Below, one piece after another: positions 22,526-36,036 of a DNA stretch of 64,000 nucleotides. Position numbers and translations under genes: made by a program. Numbering within the stretch: position 1 is the first letter of the stretch; the number at the start of each line of letters is the position of its first letter. The notes beneath the pieces are model-generated. The model was not told the origin of the DNA and searched no databases. It saw only the letters and a list, made by a program, of their open reading frames with translations. Location: NCBI RefSeq assembly GCF_002865645.1, contig NW_020194512.1, positions 248,001 to 312,000 of the forward strand. The letters run 5' to 3'. The stretch is from Hyaloscypha bicolor E. Taxonomy: Eukaryota > Ascomycota > Leotiomycetes > Helotiales > Hyaloscyphaceae.

Positions 22526-22882
22526 AATCACGTGCATCCACGTAAAGATAATAAAAATTAAAGATATATAAAGAATCTCTTTAGTAATAGCTCCTCGACG
22601 CTTTTTAGGCTACTAAGGGCCAGTAGAATCAGTAGTAAATACTACAGGCTGTGAAATAGTAAGATCAATGGTCCGCGACTCCGAATTACTAGGGTCTGGG
22701 GGGTAGAAGGCCCTATAAAAGAGAGGAATTAATCCATTGAGTTCGATGACTAGAACGATATTATACCAAAATAATAATCTCCGGACCATAAATCCTTACA
22801 ACAATCATTATGGGAGGTATATTATAAGCCTAGGGCCAAAAACAGTAGGACCTTACAGCTGTATTACACTGTTATGGATATT
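22526..22882. other. Unassigned stretch left of the gypsy element
   Basis: Moderately AT-rich. It contains an open frame at 22737-22922 without motifs that runs into the LTR. It may be the interior of an older element; nothing specific is recognised. Confidence 0.35.
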
Positions 22883-23180
22883 TGTGAGGTGTTTGTTAGT
22901 AGGCAATAAGACAATAGAATGAATCAGTATATTATGAAACCACAATATTAAATTCAGTACAGAACTAATCTCTGTCCCTCCTATAAGGTCCAGGAAAGCC
23001 CCCTCTAAATAGGAGGCCCCGATAACATATATATAATTAGTGATTTATAAGCCTAATACTTATAATATAAACAGTGGTTGGTTATAGCATCGAAGGGCCG
23101 CCGATCTCCCTAATTAATACCCGTAATATCCGAGGTTTATTACATGCCCTTAAGTTACGTACGACCCTGTATACATTATA
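22883..23180 (-). repeat. 3' LTR of the gypsy element (left copy)
   Basis: 298 bp, TGTGAGGTG...CCCTGTATACATTATA on the plus strand. It is less RIP-mutated than the right copy; for example CCACAATATTAAATTCAGTAC here against CTATAGTATTAAATTCAGTAT there. Confidence 0.82.
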
Positions 23181-24499
23181 ACTATACCCCTCTCTATAGA
23201 TCTTATCCCCAAGATCTATTAATCTATTCTGGTAAATATTTAATTAATTATTTATTTAATTAAGGTAAACTTCCAGTATCTTGGAAGGTGGTTTTACTAA
23301 TATAATCTGGATAATAGATATAAAAATCATCTAATTAGATCAGGGCTAAATAAGTAAGAAGGAAGGGTAATTATACTCCAGGTATAGGAGCTAGCCAGTA
23401 ATTGCGATTTCGTTTGGAATCTAAGTATTCTAATTAGTTCGATCCAAAGTACCAAGGTACTACCCTATAAAATTAATACTACCTGTTAGATCTCGTATTA
23501 GAATAATCTAAATAGCTATATAGAAAGAATTTAATAAATATTTATATAAAAAACCTATATAAATATTTCTGAGGTCCTAGAGATTATTTATAGACTCCTG
23601 AGAGTATATATTAATTAGTTATACTAAATTCCGATTAGAACTAGTATAAAAACTAGTAGTTAATTCAGGTAATTCTCTACTTCTATAAAAGGACCTCTTT
23701 ATATTACTATATATTCTCTTCCTTTCTAATAACTATATATATAATAACTTTTTCTATTATTACTTTCTAGTCTCTTCTTCTATCCTTTTCCAAGTTTTCT
23801 TTAATTACTTTTAATTAATTCTATAATATCTTCTTCTAACTTTATTATCTACTAATATAATAATAAGTATAAAAGTAACCTTACTATTTCCTTTCCTATT
23901 ATTAGTAGATACTTGAAATATTTCAAGTATTTACTTATTAATTTCTTTATCTTATATACTATAGTACCTAATAAGAAGAATTATAACTATTATAATAAGA
24001 GTTCTAAGTTTTATATATTAGTAAGTTCTTTAGTTTTAATATCTATTAAAGCTAATATAATTTCAGATTTCTTATTATTTATTAGAGACTTATTAGTTCT
24101 AGAAAGATACTATTATAACCTTTAAGTAATTTCTTAAAATATATCCTAAATAGTATTATACTAATAAGAATAATACTATTAATTAGGTTTTTGAAAACTA
24201 GAAGGATATTAATAAACTTTAAAATTCTTTTTTCTATTTTAATAAAATAGAAAATAATACTATTTGGGTTAATATTTCTAAAATAAGTTCTTTCTAATAT
24301 ATTTAGGTACTTACTAATTCCTTAAAGAAATACTATAAAGTTTATTTTTAAAATATTAATCTTATTACTAAGATTACTATTAAGATTACTAAATAGTTTA
24401 TTACTAGTATTTCAAATACTAATAATATAATACTTATAGCTATTTGAGACCTAACTTTAGAAGTTCGGGCCTTTTATAAAATATATATAGTAGTTATAA

Positions 24500-27400
24500 G
24501 TTCCTTACTTATTTCTTTTAATATTCTTAATACTAATATTATTATAATATAACTATATTTTATTAAGAGATAAGTAAATTCCGGAAAATATTAGCTAATT
24601 CTTTATTAAATCCTAAATAGAACTAGTATTTAGTATTCTTATTTTAGAAATTAGGAATTTATAGAAATTAGAATTTATTTATTTGAAATACCTATAGCTA
24701 ATCTATTTATAATAAATCTTTCTTAATCCTAAACCTTTTTCTAATAATTTAAATATAATTCTTATAAGCCTTAATAAAATCCTAGAAAATCTTTATAGAT
24801 AAAAAAAAATTCTAGAAAAAGAGTATTTCTATTACTATTCCGGGCCTTTTTTTTTTAGCTATTCAGGTTCTTTCTTTCTTTTAAATAGCCTTTTTCTTAG
24901 TAGTTTAGAATTCTTTTTAATCTTAAAAGATTATTAAAAGGTGGTTTCGGATTCTAAACTATAGTTTTAATTATATAATTTCAGAAGTTTCTTAGAATTT
25001 TCAAACTTAGGAAAAATAAATAATTAGATATTATAATTTTTAGATTAGGCTTTCTATTTAATTAAATACTATTACTTTTTATTTCTATTATCTTATTAGT
25101 AATTAATAATAGCTTCTATTTCCTATTTTTATTCTTTATTATTATTTACTAATTCCGGAAGTTCTCTAGAAAAATATAGATATAGTTTCTAATTCTTTTT
25201 TATTATATATTCTTTAAAGAGGGAAAGATAGAAAGTTAAATATAAATAATTATATATATTTAGTAGTTTTAACTTATATATTAAATTACTAATATATTTA
25301 AGGATCCTAAATAAACCTATAAATTTTGGTTTAAGCTTCTTTATTTTAAGCTTAATATTTTTTATTAATAGTATTATTTAGGCTCTTTTAGAATAGTATT
25401 TAGCTAACTAGTATTTATTATAATAGGTTTCCTAGTTATTTTATATATAATACTATAAATTTTTAAGCTTTCTCTATTTTATTTTAAGGATTTCTAATCT
25501 CTTATATATAGCTAATATCTTTTCTATAATCCTGTTCTTAGGATTCTATAGAAGTTAAAAGTAGTATTTATAATATATATAGAAAGATATATCCTATAAA
25601 ACCTAATATTTTAAGTTATTATATATAAATTCTATAAAAAACAACTTTTTAAACTAGTTATTTTTTTAGGTATTATAATAATATCTTAGATAGTATTCTA
25701 GGGCCTGATTTTATCTTTCTATCTAACTATTTATCTGAAAATAATAAACTATATTTAAATATTATTTATATATTAAATAGAAATAGAAAATAAACCAGAA
25801 CTAGCTAGTAAATACTATTTCTTAATTAGAAATAATTTTATTAGTAAAGCCAAAAATCAAGAAAATATATTTCTATATAATCTTAGTAAGCTCTAGAAAG
25901 TTAATAGTCTTATAATATATAATATATCTTACTATTTTAGAATACTAGTTAATAATTATAAGAATTATATTAAAATCGGGATCTCTTATTAGATTCTTAT
26001 ATAATAATAAACCTATAATAAAATCTATAGAAATCTTATTCCAGGGTTTCTTAGACTATAATAAACTACTAAATAGACTATATAATAAATACCTCTTTAT
26101 CTTAATTCTCTAGTAAATATTATATTCTTAATAGTAATTATAAATATCTTCTTCTATATTCTTCTAATACTAAAACCTTCTAAGAAACTCGAGAGTTTTT
26201 TCTATTCTATAGTATTTGGCTATTAGGTTATTATAATAAAGCTTTATAACTTCTTAATATAAAGCGGGATTATTAGATATAATAATTCTGGAATAATACC
26301 TAAATAGACTCGAATTATTTTTCCAGATTTCTTTTCTTTTAGTATCTTTCTTACTAAGCCTCTATTTTATAATATTCTAATATCGAGAATTATTTCTCTA
26401 AATTACCTAAATAATATCTAGAAGGGATTTAGATAAAAGAACTAGTATTATAGCTCTTTTAGTAGCTATATATATTTATATATAGGGAATTAGGTATTTA
26501 TAATTATCTAATTCAAAAACTCGAGAAATTAAAGAGTCTTTAGTTCTATTAAGTAATATAATTATAGATATTCCTATTACTTTAACTATAATAGTAGAGC
26601 CTTTAAGGTATCTTTCTATACCTTATTTCTTAACTAATTCTATAGTTAAGAAATCTGTAAAATAATCTATTTATTTATTTTATAATAAATATTTCTTTTT
26701 AGTTACTATAGATATAGCAAGTATTAAATAATACTTATTCTAAAAAAAAAACTCTTTAGATATCTATAAGAATCTCTAAATTATAATTATAAAAGCTTTT
26801 TTTAACTTATTCTAAAGAACCGGAAACTAAATTATATTAATAAGACCTTTTTTATAATTAGGTCTTTTATTAGGTTCATTTACTAGATTTGAGATACCTT
26901 TATAATAAATAATATTAAAATTATATATTATAAGATATATTACCTAATATATTTAATAGCTCTTTAGATATTTTATTTCTATAAAGTATTAGAGGTTATT
27001 ATAGTTTATAATAACTTTTATTATAAACCTAAACTCTTTAAAGTAATAGTACTAATATTTAAAGGCTTTAATAATTATAAAAAGCTCTCTATTATAGGTA
27101 TTATAATTATATTTGGCTCCGGAAAGTTTCTAGAACTAGAATACTACTAGATACTAGTATTTTTTCGGACTATTACTAGAATTAACTTATTATAAAATAG
27201 TACTAGTAATTATAAATTTCGATATATTAGTTTTAATATAAATCTTCTTAGAAGAGTTAAAATAAATTAGGACAGGTATTATAATAAAAGCTTTTTTTAA
27301 AGTCTTAAAGCTTTTAGCTACTTTATCTATTTATATAAAGAAACCGGATTTCTGGCCCTTTTCTATTTCTTTTAAAAAATCTATTAAGCCTATAGTTACC

Positions 27401-30350
27401 TAAGAGTAATAATAAATAAACCTATAATAGAAATTAATAAATCCAAGAAATATTTGAATATTATAGAATAATTCTGGTTCTAGCTATTTAATAATACTAT
27501 AGACTTATTTAGGATTCGTATAAATATCTTTTATTCTAATAAGAAAGTCTAAAAATTCGATTTCCTTAATATTAAACTTATATTTACTAAATTTATAAAA
27601 TAGGTTATTTTTATATAGTCTAGTAAATATCTAGTAAATATAATTATAGTATTTACTTTTATTTCGAGAATAAATAAGAATATTATCTAAATAAATAACT
27701 ATAAAATAATTCAGGAATCCTATAAATATAGTATTAATATATACTTAAAATATAGCTAATATATTAACTAGCCTAAAAGATATTATAAGATATTTAAAAT
27801 AGCTATAATAGATTCTAAAAGCCGTCTTTTATTTATATTCTTTACGAATTCTTATTTAATAATATATATCTTTAATATCTAGTTTTATAAAGATCTTGGC
27901 TTCTTAGAACTAGTTAAGAGTCTTATTAATAAGAAGAAGCAAATACCGATTCTTGATTATAACTTAATTAAATCTATAATAATTAATATAAAGATATAGT
28001 TCTCTATTTTTCTTGGGAATAAAAAGGATAAATATCTCTATTAAACTTTTACTAGGCCTTATCTAATATTTATAAAGTATATCCTATAAATACAGATATA
28101 ATACTTCTAGTTAGGTCTCTAATAGATTATATAAAGGCCCATACAGGACTATACTATCTATATTAATAGAGTATTTAATACTATTAAGATTAGGAAGTTC
28201 CGAAGCTTTATTAGAATTAAAAACCTTTAAGAAATCTTTATATTTATTATTCCGGAAATAGATAAGTACTTCTAAAGCCCCTTTCCGGAAAGTATTAATT
28301 TACTATATTAAAAACTCCTATTTAGTATTACTAGAACTATATAATAAAATAGAGATCTAATAACTATTATAAATATATAAAGCCTATTATTTAGGACAGT
28401 TATATTTGCCTTTAGTTAAAAATAAAACTTGAGGTATTAGTTTAAAATACTAGTTAAGCTCTTTATTAAACTCTTTTAGTATTAGGATCTTAATATTATT
28501 AGACTATATAGATATATATATTTATTATTTCTTAATATAATCTATATATTATATAAGAATTACTTTATAGAATTCTATACCAAAAATAAAGCTATAAGAA
28601 CTAATATTCTTATATTTATAGAACCGGAACTTAAAAGAATATATTTTACTATAATTATTTATAATAAATACTTTAAGATTATAGGCTTAATAGACTTTAA
28701 ATCTATTTCTATAAAAGGTTATAAACTCTTAGTTATATTTAACTAAGATAATAAAGTTCCGGCTTTAAATTCAATTATTATTAAGGAAATTATAGTCTAA
28801 TTCGGTATTACCGAGTTCTTTATATATCTCTAAGATACCTATTTCTGGCTATATTAATCTTATATAAATAGTTATATAAAGTAATATATCTTTTTTATTA
28901 TAGCTAAAATTATTAATATTTAAGATTTGGCCTTCTCTTTTTCTTATTTCTTAGAAGAATCTCTTCTAAAGTACTCTTTTATAGTAATAGTATTAATCTG
29001 CTTTTATAGATACCTTAACTCTTCTATAGTTTTGGTTTTATTAGAGTTCTATTAAATTTATTTAGTATATTTGGAATATTTTATACTTTCTGAGAAATAT
29101 TCTTTCTATCTATAAGTCTAATAAACTATACCTGAAATAGAACTAGTATTTTATTAAGGCCTTAAAAGAACTAAAGTATTATCTGAGGGTTTCTTATATA
29201 ATTTTCGGAATTTATTCTTCCTTTTTTAATACTTTTATAAATCAGAATTTACTAAATTAGAGTTCTTAGGAACAGAATTGCCCTTACTAGATTTCTCTGC
29301 CTTTATTTTCCTTAATTTGAAATAAGTAGTATATTCTACTTTCTAAGCTTTCTTAAGCTATTTAAAAACAGATACTATCTTATTTCCTAAAAAAATAGAT
29401 ATAAGTATCTAATAAATCTTATAGTTAGATAAAGTAGTATTAAGAGTCCGGATCCGGTTCCTTTTAGGATATAGGTTCTAGTTAACTTCAAAACTAATTA
29501 TCCGAATATATAATTTAGTAACTATTTTATTATTCTTCTAATAAAGATTTCGGAGCTCCTTAAAAGTATCTTATTAATAGGTTTGAAATACTTGAAGTAT
29601 ATTGGCCAAATAGGCCTTAAATCGCTTCTAATAGACCTTATATAATAGTAGACTTTACTTTATTATAGTTTCCTAAATATTATAAAGTTCGCTCCTAAGA
29701 ATACTTATAGTAGAGTTAATTCTAGAAGAGTATTTATTATAAGTCCAAGATTAGATCCTAAAAACTGCTTTCCAGAAAGATATAAATATTCTTTATTTCT
29801 TAAGGGACTTTCTATAATATAAGTCAGGTATCCGGATTTTAAGAAGCTTTTTTTAGTTCAAATATATTTTTAGGATATTATATAATAGCTTCTAATAAAT
29901 AGTATTAAGATTATTCTCAAAGCTTATTATATTAGAAAAGAGAATGGATTCTAATTCTATTTTAGGAAGTTCCCTAATAGGAATTACTAAGGAAAATAAG
30001 ATAGACTTATAAATAGAGTTTCTATAAGATATAGTAAACTATAAGATATCCCTAAGAATATTCTTATATTACTCTAACTATAGGATATATTAGTTAATTA
30101 TATTTACTAATTCTTACTTTTATTAGAGTATTTTAATATTAGTATATAATCTCTATTTTATAGCTTAAGTAATAGTAACTTGGGTATTAATCTCGGTATC
30201 TTAATTATTACCGGAATTATTTCTATTATTATTACTGGCTTTTAGAGGCTCCTAAAGGACCCTATTAAAAGTATTAGACGAGCCTTTACTATTACCCGTA
30301 TTGGGATTAATCTAGTCGACTTCTTCTATAGGAATAGCTCTGGTAAGGGG
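24500..30350 (-). pseudogene. Gypsy gag-pol relic
   Basis: The reverse-transcriptase core is readable on the minus strand at about 27665-27740: GFLNYFIVIYLDNILIYSR, the YLDD box with its second Asp changed to Asn (GAT to AAT). The integrase core is readable at about 25900-26055: PWNKISIDFI.GL, then a D-rich second block. Gag should lie at about 29000-30300; no zinc knuckle could be confirmed. No complete frame survives. Confidence 0.75.
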
Positions 30351-30421
30351 TTATATATTTCACAGATTTCGAGATATAATTACTTATTAAACTACTTTCC
30401 TTGAGGGTAGAGAGATTAGTT

Positions 30422-30719
30422 TATAAGATATTTATTAGTAGATAATAAAACAATAGAATGAATTAGTATATTATAAAACTATAGTATTAAATTCAGTATA
30501 GAACTAATCTCTATTTCTCCTATAAAGTCCAGGAAAGCCCTCTCTAAATAAGAGGCCCCGATAATATATATATAATTAGTAATTTATAAGCCTAATATAT
30601 ATAATATAAATAGTAGTTAGTTATAGTATTAAAGGGCCGCCGATCTCCCTAATTAATACCTGTAATATCCGAGGTTTATTACATGCCCTTAAGTTACGTG
30701 CGATCCTATATATATTATA
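30422..30719 (-). repeat. 5' LTR of the gypsy element (right copy)
   Basis: 298 bp, collinear with 22883-23180. Differences are almost all C-to-T or G-to-A (TATAAGATATTTATTAG here against TGTGAGGTGTTTGTTAG). It retains GGGCCGCCGATCTCCC unchanged. Confidence 0.82.
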
Positions 30720-31990
30720 ATATTACTAAATCGAGGATTATTATATTAAGGTTCTGCTATAGAAGAATCCACTAGTTAACCGCCCATACCCCCCGACCGC
30801 CCACCCCAAAAAAATCGATTTTTAATTAATAATCGGTCTCTCTTCTCTATTTGCTTTACTTATAGTCGGGAAAACCAAATATCCCGCAAAACCAAGTATC
30901 CTATCGGCTTTTACTAGATATATTATTTTAGCCTATAAACCCTACTAAAATCTATATACTTTAGTAATATAATTGGATTATTTTTTATTAACTAATATAT
31001 TAATTCTTATAACTATTCTAGTATTATAAAATTAGTATTTCTTTATATTAAGTTAATTAATTCTATATAGCTTTCTATATTAGAATTATTATATATTAGA
31101 AAAAAAGAGTTTAAATTCTCGTATTCTAGTACTTCTATATTTTCCTAAACTATAATACTTTATATAGAAATTATGATTTCTATATCAGATTTCTCTTTAT
31201 TTTCTTAAACTAGTTCTTTAGAAGAAACTAGCTTTTTAAGCTTTATAATTAGTAAAATTAAGCCCGGATATCTTTTATTTATTATTAATAACTTTTTTTC
31301 TATAATTAGAGCTTTATTAGATTCGCAAATTAGAACTAGATTCTCTAGTAATAAAAGCATATCTATTTCCTAATATTTCTTAAGTTAAAAAAGCTTTATC
31401 TTATTATTTTTTCTAGCTTAAATACCTTGCTTTAATAAATTCTTTCTAGTTTTATTCTTAGCTTAAATAAGTTTCTTTTTCGCTTTTTAAAGGTTCTTAA
31501 ATACTTCCTTTAAATCACGTTCCTTAATCTTAGATCTGAGCTTACTAATTAATATTATATTTTCTCTTTTGTAAATACTTTATTTAAAGTTATTTTTATA
31601 CTTGTTTTTAGTAAAAAGCTTAATTTATAAATAATTATATTTAAAGAATATTAAATTAATCTTTTAAAAATAAATATTAATAGCTTTTATAATCTTTTTA
31701 AAAATTAAATGAGAATTATCTAAAAACTTTATAAGATTATAAGTATTAAGCTTAAAATCTTTAAAGCTATATCTTATATATTTAAAAATTTAAATAAAAA
31801 TAAAATAAAAAGTTTAATTTTTAATTTTTTTTAACTTTATTTATTAATTTCTTTTTCTTATTATAAAAGCGAATTTCTTTAATACTAGTTTTATAACCTA
31901 TAAATTATATATTATATATTAATATTTTTAAAAAAAATTCATTATTATATCATACTCTATTTAATGACTAGATAGTAAACTAGCTACTGT
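30720..31990 (-). mobile_element. Possible DDE (pogo/Fot1-type) DNA transposon remnant
   Basis: An AT-rich block with a C-rich patch near 30779-30810 (CCGCCCATACCCCCCGACCG). On the minus strand between about 31150 and 31580, a charged Lys/Arg/Glu/Leu-rich reading frame interrupted by TAG codons can be followed, similar in character to the C-terminal tail of fungal pogo/Fot1 transposases. Terminal repeats and the catalytic core were not found, so the assignment is weak. Confidence 0.35.
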
Positions 31991-32479
31991 TTTCTGCAGC
32001 TGACTTGCCAAAATCTCGTACTGCCCTAGTATTCGCGTACCTTATAGCCAAGGCGGTACGGCGGTAGGGACCCCTGCCCTGGCTAACTTGCTATAGGAAT
32101 ACCAAAAAAAGCAAGTAGGTCAAGTTGTTATTTAGAGAACCGCTTCTCTTATTCTCGTTTAATATTTTCTGAGAAGGGGAGCAGAAAATGGCTGCCTACT
32201 ATCCCCTGGATAACTCAAGATAGCAGCCATCTTATATCTTCGTTTATCCTCCCTCTCTTCTCTATCTTCTTTCTTCCAAACCTCTTATACTCAACCATTA
32301 CTATCCCTTACTCTACCTCTCTTCTCCCCCTCCGCTCGCTGCCATTACTTGGGCAGTAGGCTCCTCCTTTATATCTTCTACCTTACTTCTTTACTTTTAA
32401 TCACTCTTGCCATTATTCCCTTCAGTTAATCTAGTCCATATATATTATTACTAACTAATATTAAGCTCTTCCTCCTCTT
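31991..32479. other. GC-moderate island upstream of the DUF3435 relic
   Basis: Nearly unmutated DNA, pyrimidine-rich in its right half (CTCCCTCTCTTCTCTATCTT type runs at about 32240-32345), as in fungal promoters. It contains an inverted pair ATGGCTGC (about 32189) / GCAGCCAT (about 32224). Probably the promoter/5' flank of the DUF3435 gene or the edge of its element. Confidence 0.4.
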
Positions 32480-35080
32480 CCTCTAGTAATAGGTCAGATA
32501 TCGAGAGCTACTTTAATACAGGAGATAAGTAAGAGAAGACCGATACCGAGACCGAGCCTATAGATACCATTACTAATATTAATATAGATAACAAGGCAGA
32601 CCTGCCAGATCTGGTATAGCTTGCTCGAGAGGATAATACTAATACCGTACTAATAGATATTAATACCGGTATTAACGGAGATAATAAGGCAGACCTGCTA
32701 GATCTAAAGTAAATTACTAGAGAGGAGAATATATATCTATTAGAGTACTACCTTAATTAAGAGAACAACTTTAATAAATCCGAGAATAAAGATAAGGACT
32801 ATAGTAATAGTAGTCTCTTTCTCCTAGATATAATTAAGGACTAGTTTAATTAGTATATACCCTATTTCCTTCTTGCCTACTATCTTCTACTATTAAATTA
32901 CTAAACTAACTCTTTTTAAAGATATTATAAATATATATAAAAGAATTCTGCCCGGATAATATAGGCTATCTCTTGCCACATACTTAAGGCCTTCTTTAAA
33001 TAGATATTAAATTAATATTAGGAAAAGAGTAAAAGAAGACTTATAGGTATTAAGTCGGCTAGTATATTTAGGATATACTAGAAGGTTTTCCGGCTCGTAT
33101 ATAAACAAGTAACTAGGGAAAAGATTAAGGGAAAGCTAAACTATTAAATATATTAGATAAGTAGTATATCTTATCTAGCTACTTAATCTAGTTTAAATAA
33201 TTATAGATAAGAGACTAATATAATATCCTTATTATAGGTTCTTAGGAAGCTAGTAAAAAAGTACCGTCTATTAATAAAGAAATACAAGAAAACGGCTATA
33301 TATATTAAGGGTCTTATAGAATACCTCTAGACTAACCTAACTATAATAAAGAAGCGGTTTATATATAGCCGGTAATATATCTAGCTTGCTCTATTTTACT
33401 AGCTTACTAGGTTTTCCGGAAACCGCTTTTTGGTACTTCTCAAGCTCTACTATTATAATATTATTATAATCCTATTTCGGAACTCTAATAGCGGCCTTTA
33501 TTAGATCTTAATAAAATTTACCTGCAAGTTTATAAAGTAATTTCTCGGTATAAAGAATATATAAGTTTTTTAGCCTATTATTTTCCTATATCTTTCTCTT
33601 ATTTATATCCGGTTTAAATACTACTTATATATACTTTAAGATTAAATTTATTCTTCCCGAGATTATCTTTAATTTCTTTCTTATTCTAAGCCCGTATATC
33701 TTTTTCTTAGGCCTTATTTTTACTAATAGGGTATTTGCGGCTTCAAATCTCAGGTCTATTATATAATTAAGTAAACTAGATATCTGACCTAGCTATTAAT
33801 AACTAGAATTACTTTTTAAACCAAATATATTTAATATCCCTATTTTTAGGAAGTTAGTTAAGATAGGATATAATTATAAGATCTTACTATATAAGCCCCT
33901 AACCTATATAACCCTCTTATTACTAATAAAGATTATTAGCCTTATACTTGAGTTCCTATAGCCTATATACCCGTATTATCTCTATTATAATACTACTAAT
34001 AAATTTAATTAAAGTAATAAGTATTATATATTCCCATACCTATATTTATAGTTAAGAGCTAATAACTCCTATATAAGTAATATAACTAATACTCTCTAGA
34101 ATATAATACTATAATATATAAGTATTAATACTTTTATTAAATACTATTTCCTAAGGCAGTCCGGTAATATCCGGGCTATTATATCTAGCTATAAGTTCTA
34201 GAAGAACCTAATATAGGCTGCCTTTCGAATAATATAATAGATTAATTCCGGTTGCCTGCAGGCCCTTATAATTAAGTAGTTCTAGTCTATAGATAAATAC
34301 TGCCGAGTCTACTAGCTTCTTATATATAGTACGAGGTGAAACTACTACTATAAGAGTATAGTAACGAGACAGTCCGGGTACCGAAGTCTAAGTAGCGAGA
34401 TTATTAATCTGGGGCAGTAATTAAGGGCTATATTACTCAAGTAACTCTAAGATAAGTAGGATATAGAATACCCTATAAATGAGGTTAAGCTATAGCTTAC
34501 TAGGCTTAAGTTCTATAATAACCCTGGTACTAGTATATCTATAGTTAATAAGATGCCCCTAATATAGAAGTACTTGGCCGCAATAGTTATAACCTTACTA
34601 GGGACGACTATAAAAGAAAAATTCTACCGGTATAATACTATAATTAGTACTATTACTACCTATTACTATTTCTAAGAAAGCGGAGCTATTACTATACTAT
34701 ATAAGAGGCTATCTATATAAAAGGCGAGTCTAATACCGGTAAAGGAGATTAACCTATAGCTAGTAGTTACTAAGGTCGAGAAGCAAGTATTAAGGAATAC
34801 TATACTATTAGTATTTATAGAGAAGAGGACTACTACCTGCTTCCTTTACTTAGGGAAGCAGAGCTTGCTATTCGAAAAGCGCACCTATAAGTTTACTAAG
34901 CCAGGGAACTTAATAAAGTATTTCAAGTAGAAGTATCTAGCCAATATTAAAAAAGGAGATCTACTTAAGTATAAGGTCTATTAAATATCTCTCGAGTATA
35001 AGATACATCTTCAGAATTATATAGAGTATATCTATAGGACTATATTATAATACTTTAGTAATGTACTAAAAGTATATAGC
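32480..35080 (+). pseudogene. DUF3435 (tyrosine-recombinase/captain-like) gene, RIP-decayed
   Basis: The plus-strand frame is readable through TAG/TAA/TGA. Near 33640-33750 lies KFILPEIIFN.FLILSPYIFFLGLIFTNRVFAASNLRS, the central DUF3435 block. Near 33960 YPYYLYYN.TNKFN corresponds to the recombinase block where an Arg is expected but Tyr is found. At about 34110-34200 come INTFIKYYFLRQSGNIRAII and SSYK. Near 34830-35040 a C-terminal zinc-finger-like region (CFLYLGKQSLLFEKRTY..FTKPGNLIKYF, LEYKIHLQNY) matches the tail common in these proteins. DUF3435 proteins are tyrosine recombinases; those at the 5' edge of Starship elements mobilise them. This copy is dead. Normal length (about 850 codons) fits the span. 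Upstream GC-moderate DNA could be its promoter. Confidence 0.7.
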
Positions 35081-36036
35081 TATATGGCTCGACTTTTTAT
35101 TTCTTTCTTTCTCTCCCTATTATTAGATATTTGGGTATAAATTAGCAGTAGTACTATATATCTTTTATTAGTCCAAATATATAACCTTGGATTTCTATAA
35201 TTCTCTCTTCTTATCTTTATATACTTATATATTTATTTACTAATTATAAAAGTCACATAAATAGGAGATTTGGCAAGTCAAGTAATCTGTGACCAACGAG
35301 TTCGTCAAGGATTATGAGGGCACACTAACGCAATAGGGGAAGCATACTTAGATGCATATACCGACTTGTAGTAAGTTGGGTGACCTCCGCCCGAGATATG
35401 GTAGTACGAGGGCAAGCCCGAGAAAGAATTCTCAATATTTGCCTGAGCCAGGCAATCTTATTCGTAATATCGGAGCGATATTAGGTTATATCGGATATAT
35501 CTTACTTTTAGGGTACTTTGAAGTCATCTCGTCTCTATAGCGTCTTGTGTTTATATGAGACCATTTATAATAATTAATATAATATATTTTAAGGGTATTT
35601 ATTTAATTATTACACTTGATTCCGTCCTTTAATTATCTGACTATAATTTACAAACATTAGCTCTGTCATTACAATCTCTATCTACTACCCCTCTTCCGCC
35701 CTGACTTTTGCTCTACCCGCTCTAGTCTAGTACAATGCTTGAGATTTCTACGCCCCGCTTCTATATCATGCGGAAGCAGGTTCACTGGTACCGGGTATAA
35801 CAGTTACTAACTCCCCGTTAGTTGCGCCCTTTGCAACCTTCGTTAAGGACTTCTGCCCGAGGATTAGCTAACCCCATCCAACCCCTTATTCCACAACTCT
35901 CCAGATCAGCCATTTCTTGAGCTTCCCAATCAGTGAGATCCGACTCTTCCCTTCTCACCCCCCAAGTCTCAAAATCTGGACAGAAGAGGTCATTTATTCT
36001 GGCCGCCCATAACTTCCTCTACTCTCTCCTAAACTC
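35081..36036. other. Partly unmutated island right of the DUF3435 relic
   Basis: 35081-35270 is AT-rich 3' flank. 35288-36036 has near-normal GC. A TG...CA-bounded segment, TGTGACCAACGAG (35288) to AATTATTACA (about 35619), has LTR-like ends, but no partner copy was found, and the flanks (TAATC / CTTGA) are not a duplication. A 62-codon frame at 35352-35540 has no motif. It could be an LTR, a gene 5' region or the boundary of a captured segment. Confidence 0.35.

Larger units (their letters stand above)
22883..30719 (-). mobile_element. Ty3/gypsy LTR retrotransposon, RIP-decayed, reading leftwards
   Basis: Two 298-bp LTRs (22883-23180 and 30422-30719) are flanked by the 5-bp duplication ATATT (22878-22882 and 30720-30724). 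Coding runs on the minus strand, so the right LTR is the 5' LTR. Just inside the left LTR the minus strand reads AGAGAGGGGTATAGT, a plausible polypurine tract. Reverse transcriptase lies upstream of integrase, as in gypsy. Every frame is riddled with transition-type stops. Confidence 0.82.

Noticed and set aside
35352..35540. 62-codon open frame in the GC-moderate island
   Set aside because: No motif, no codon-use or splice support; described as part of an unassigned island instead.
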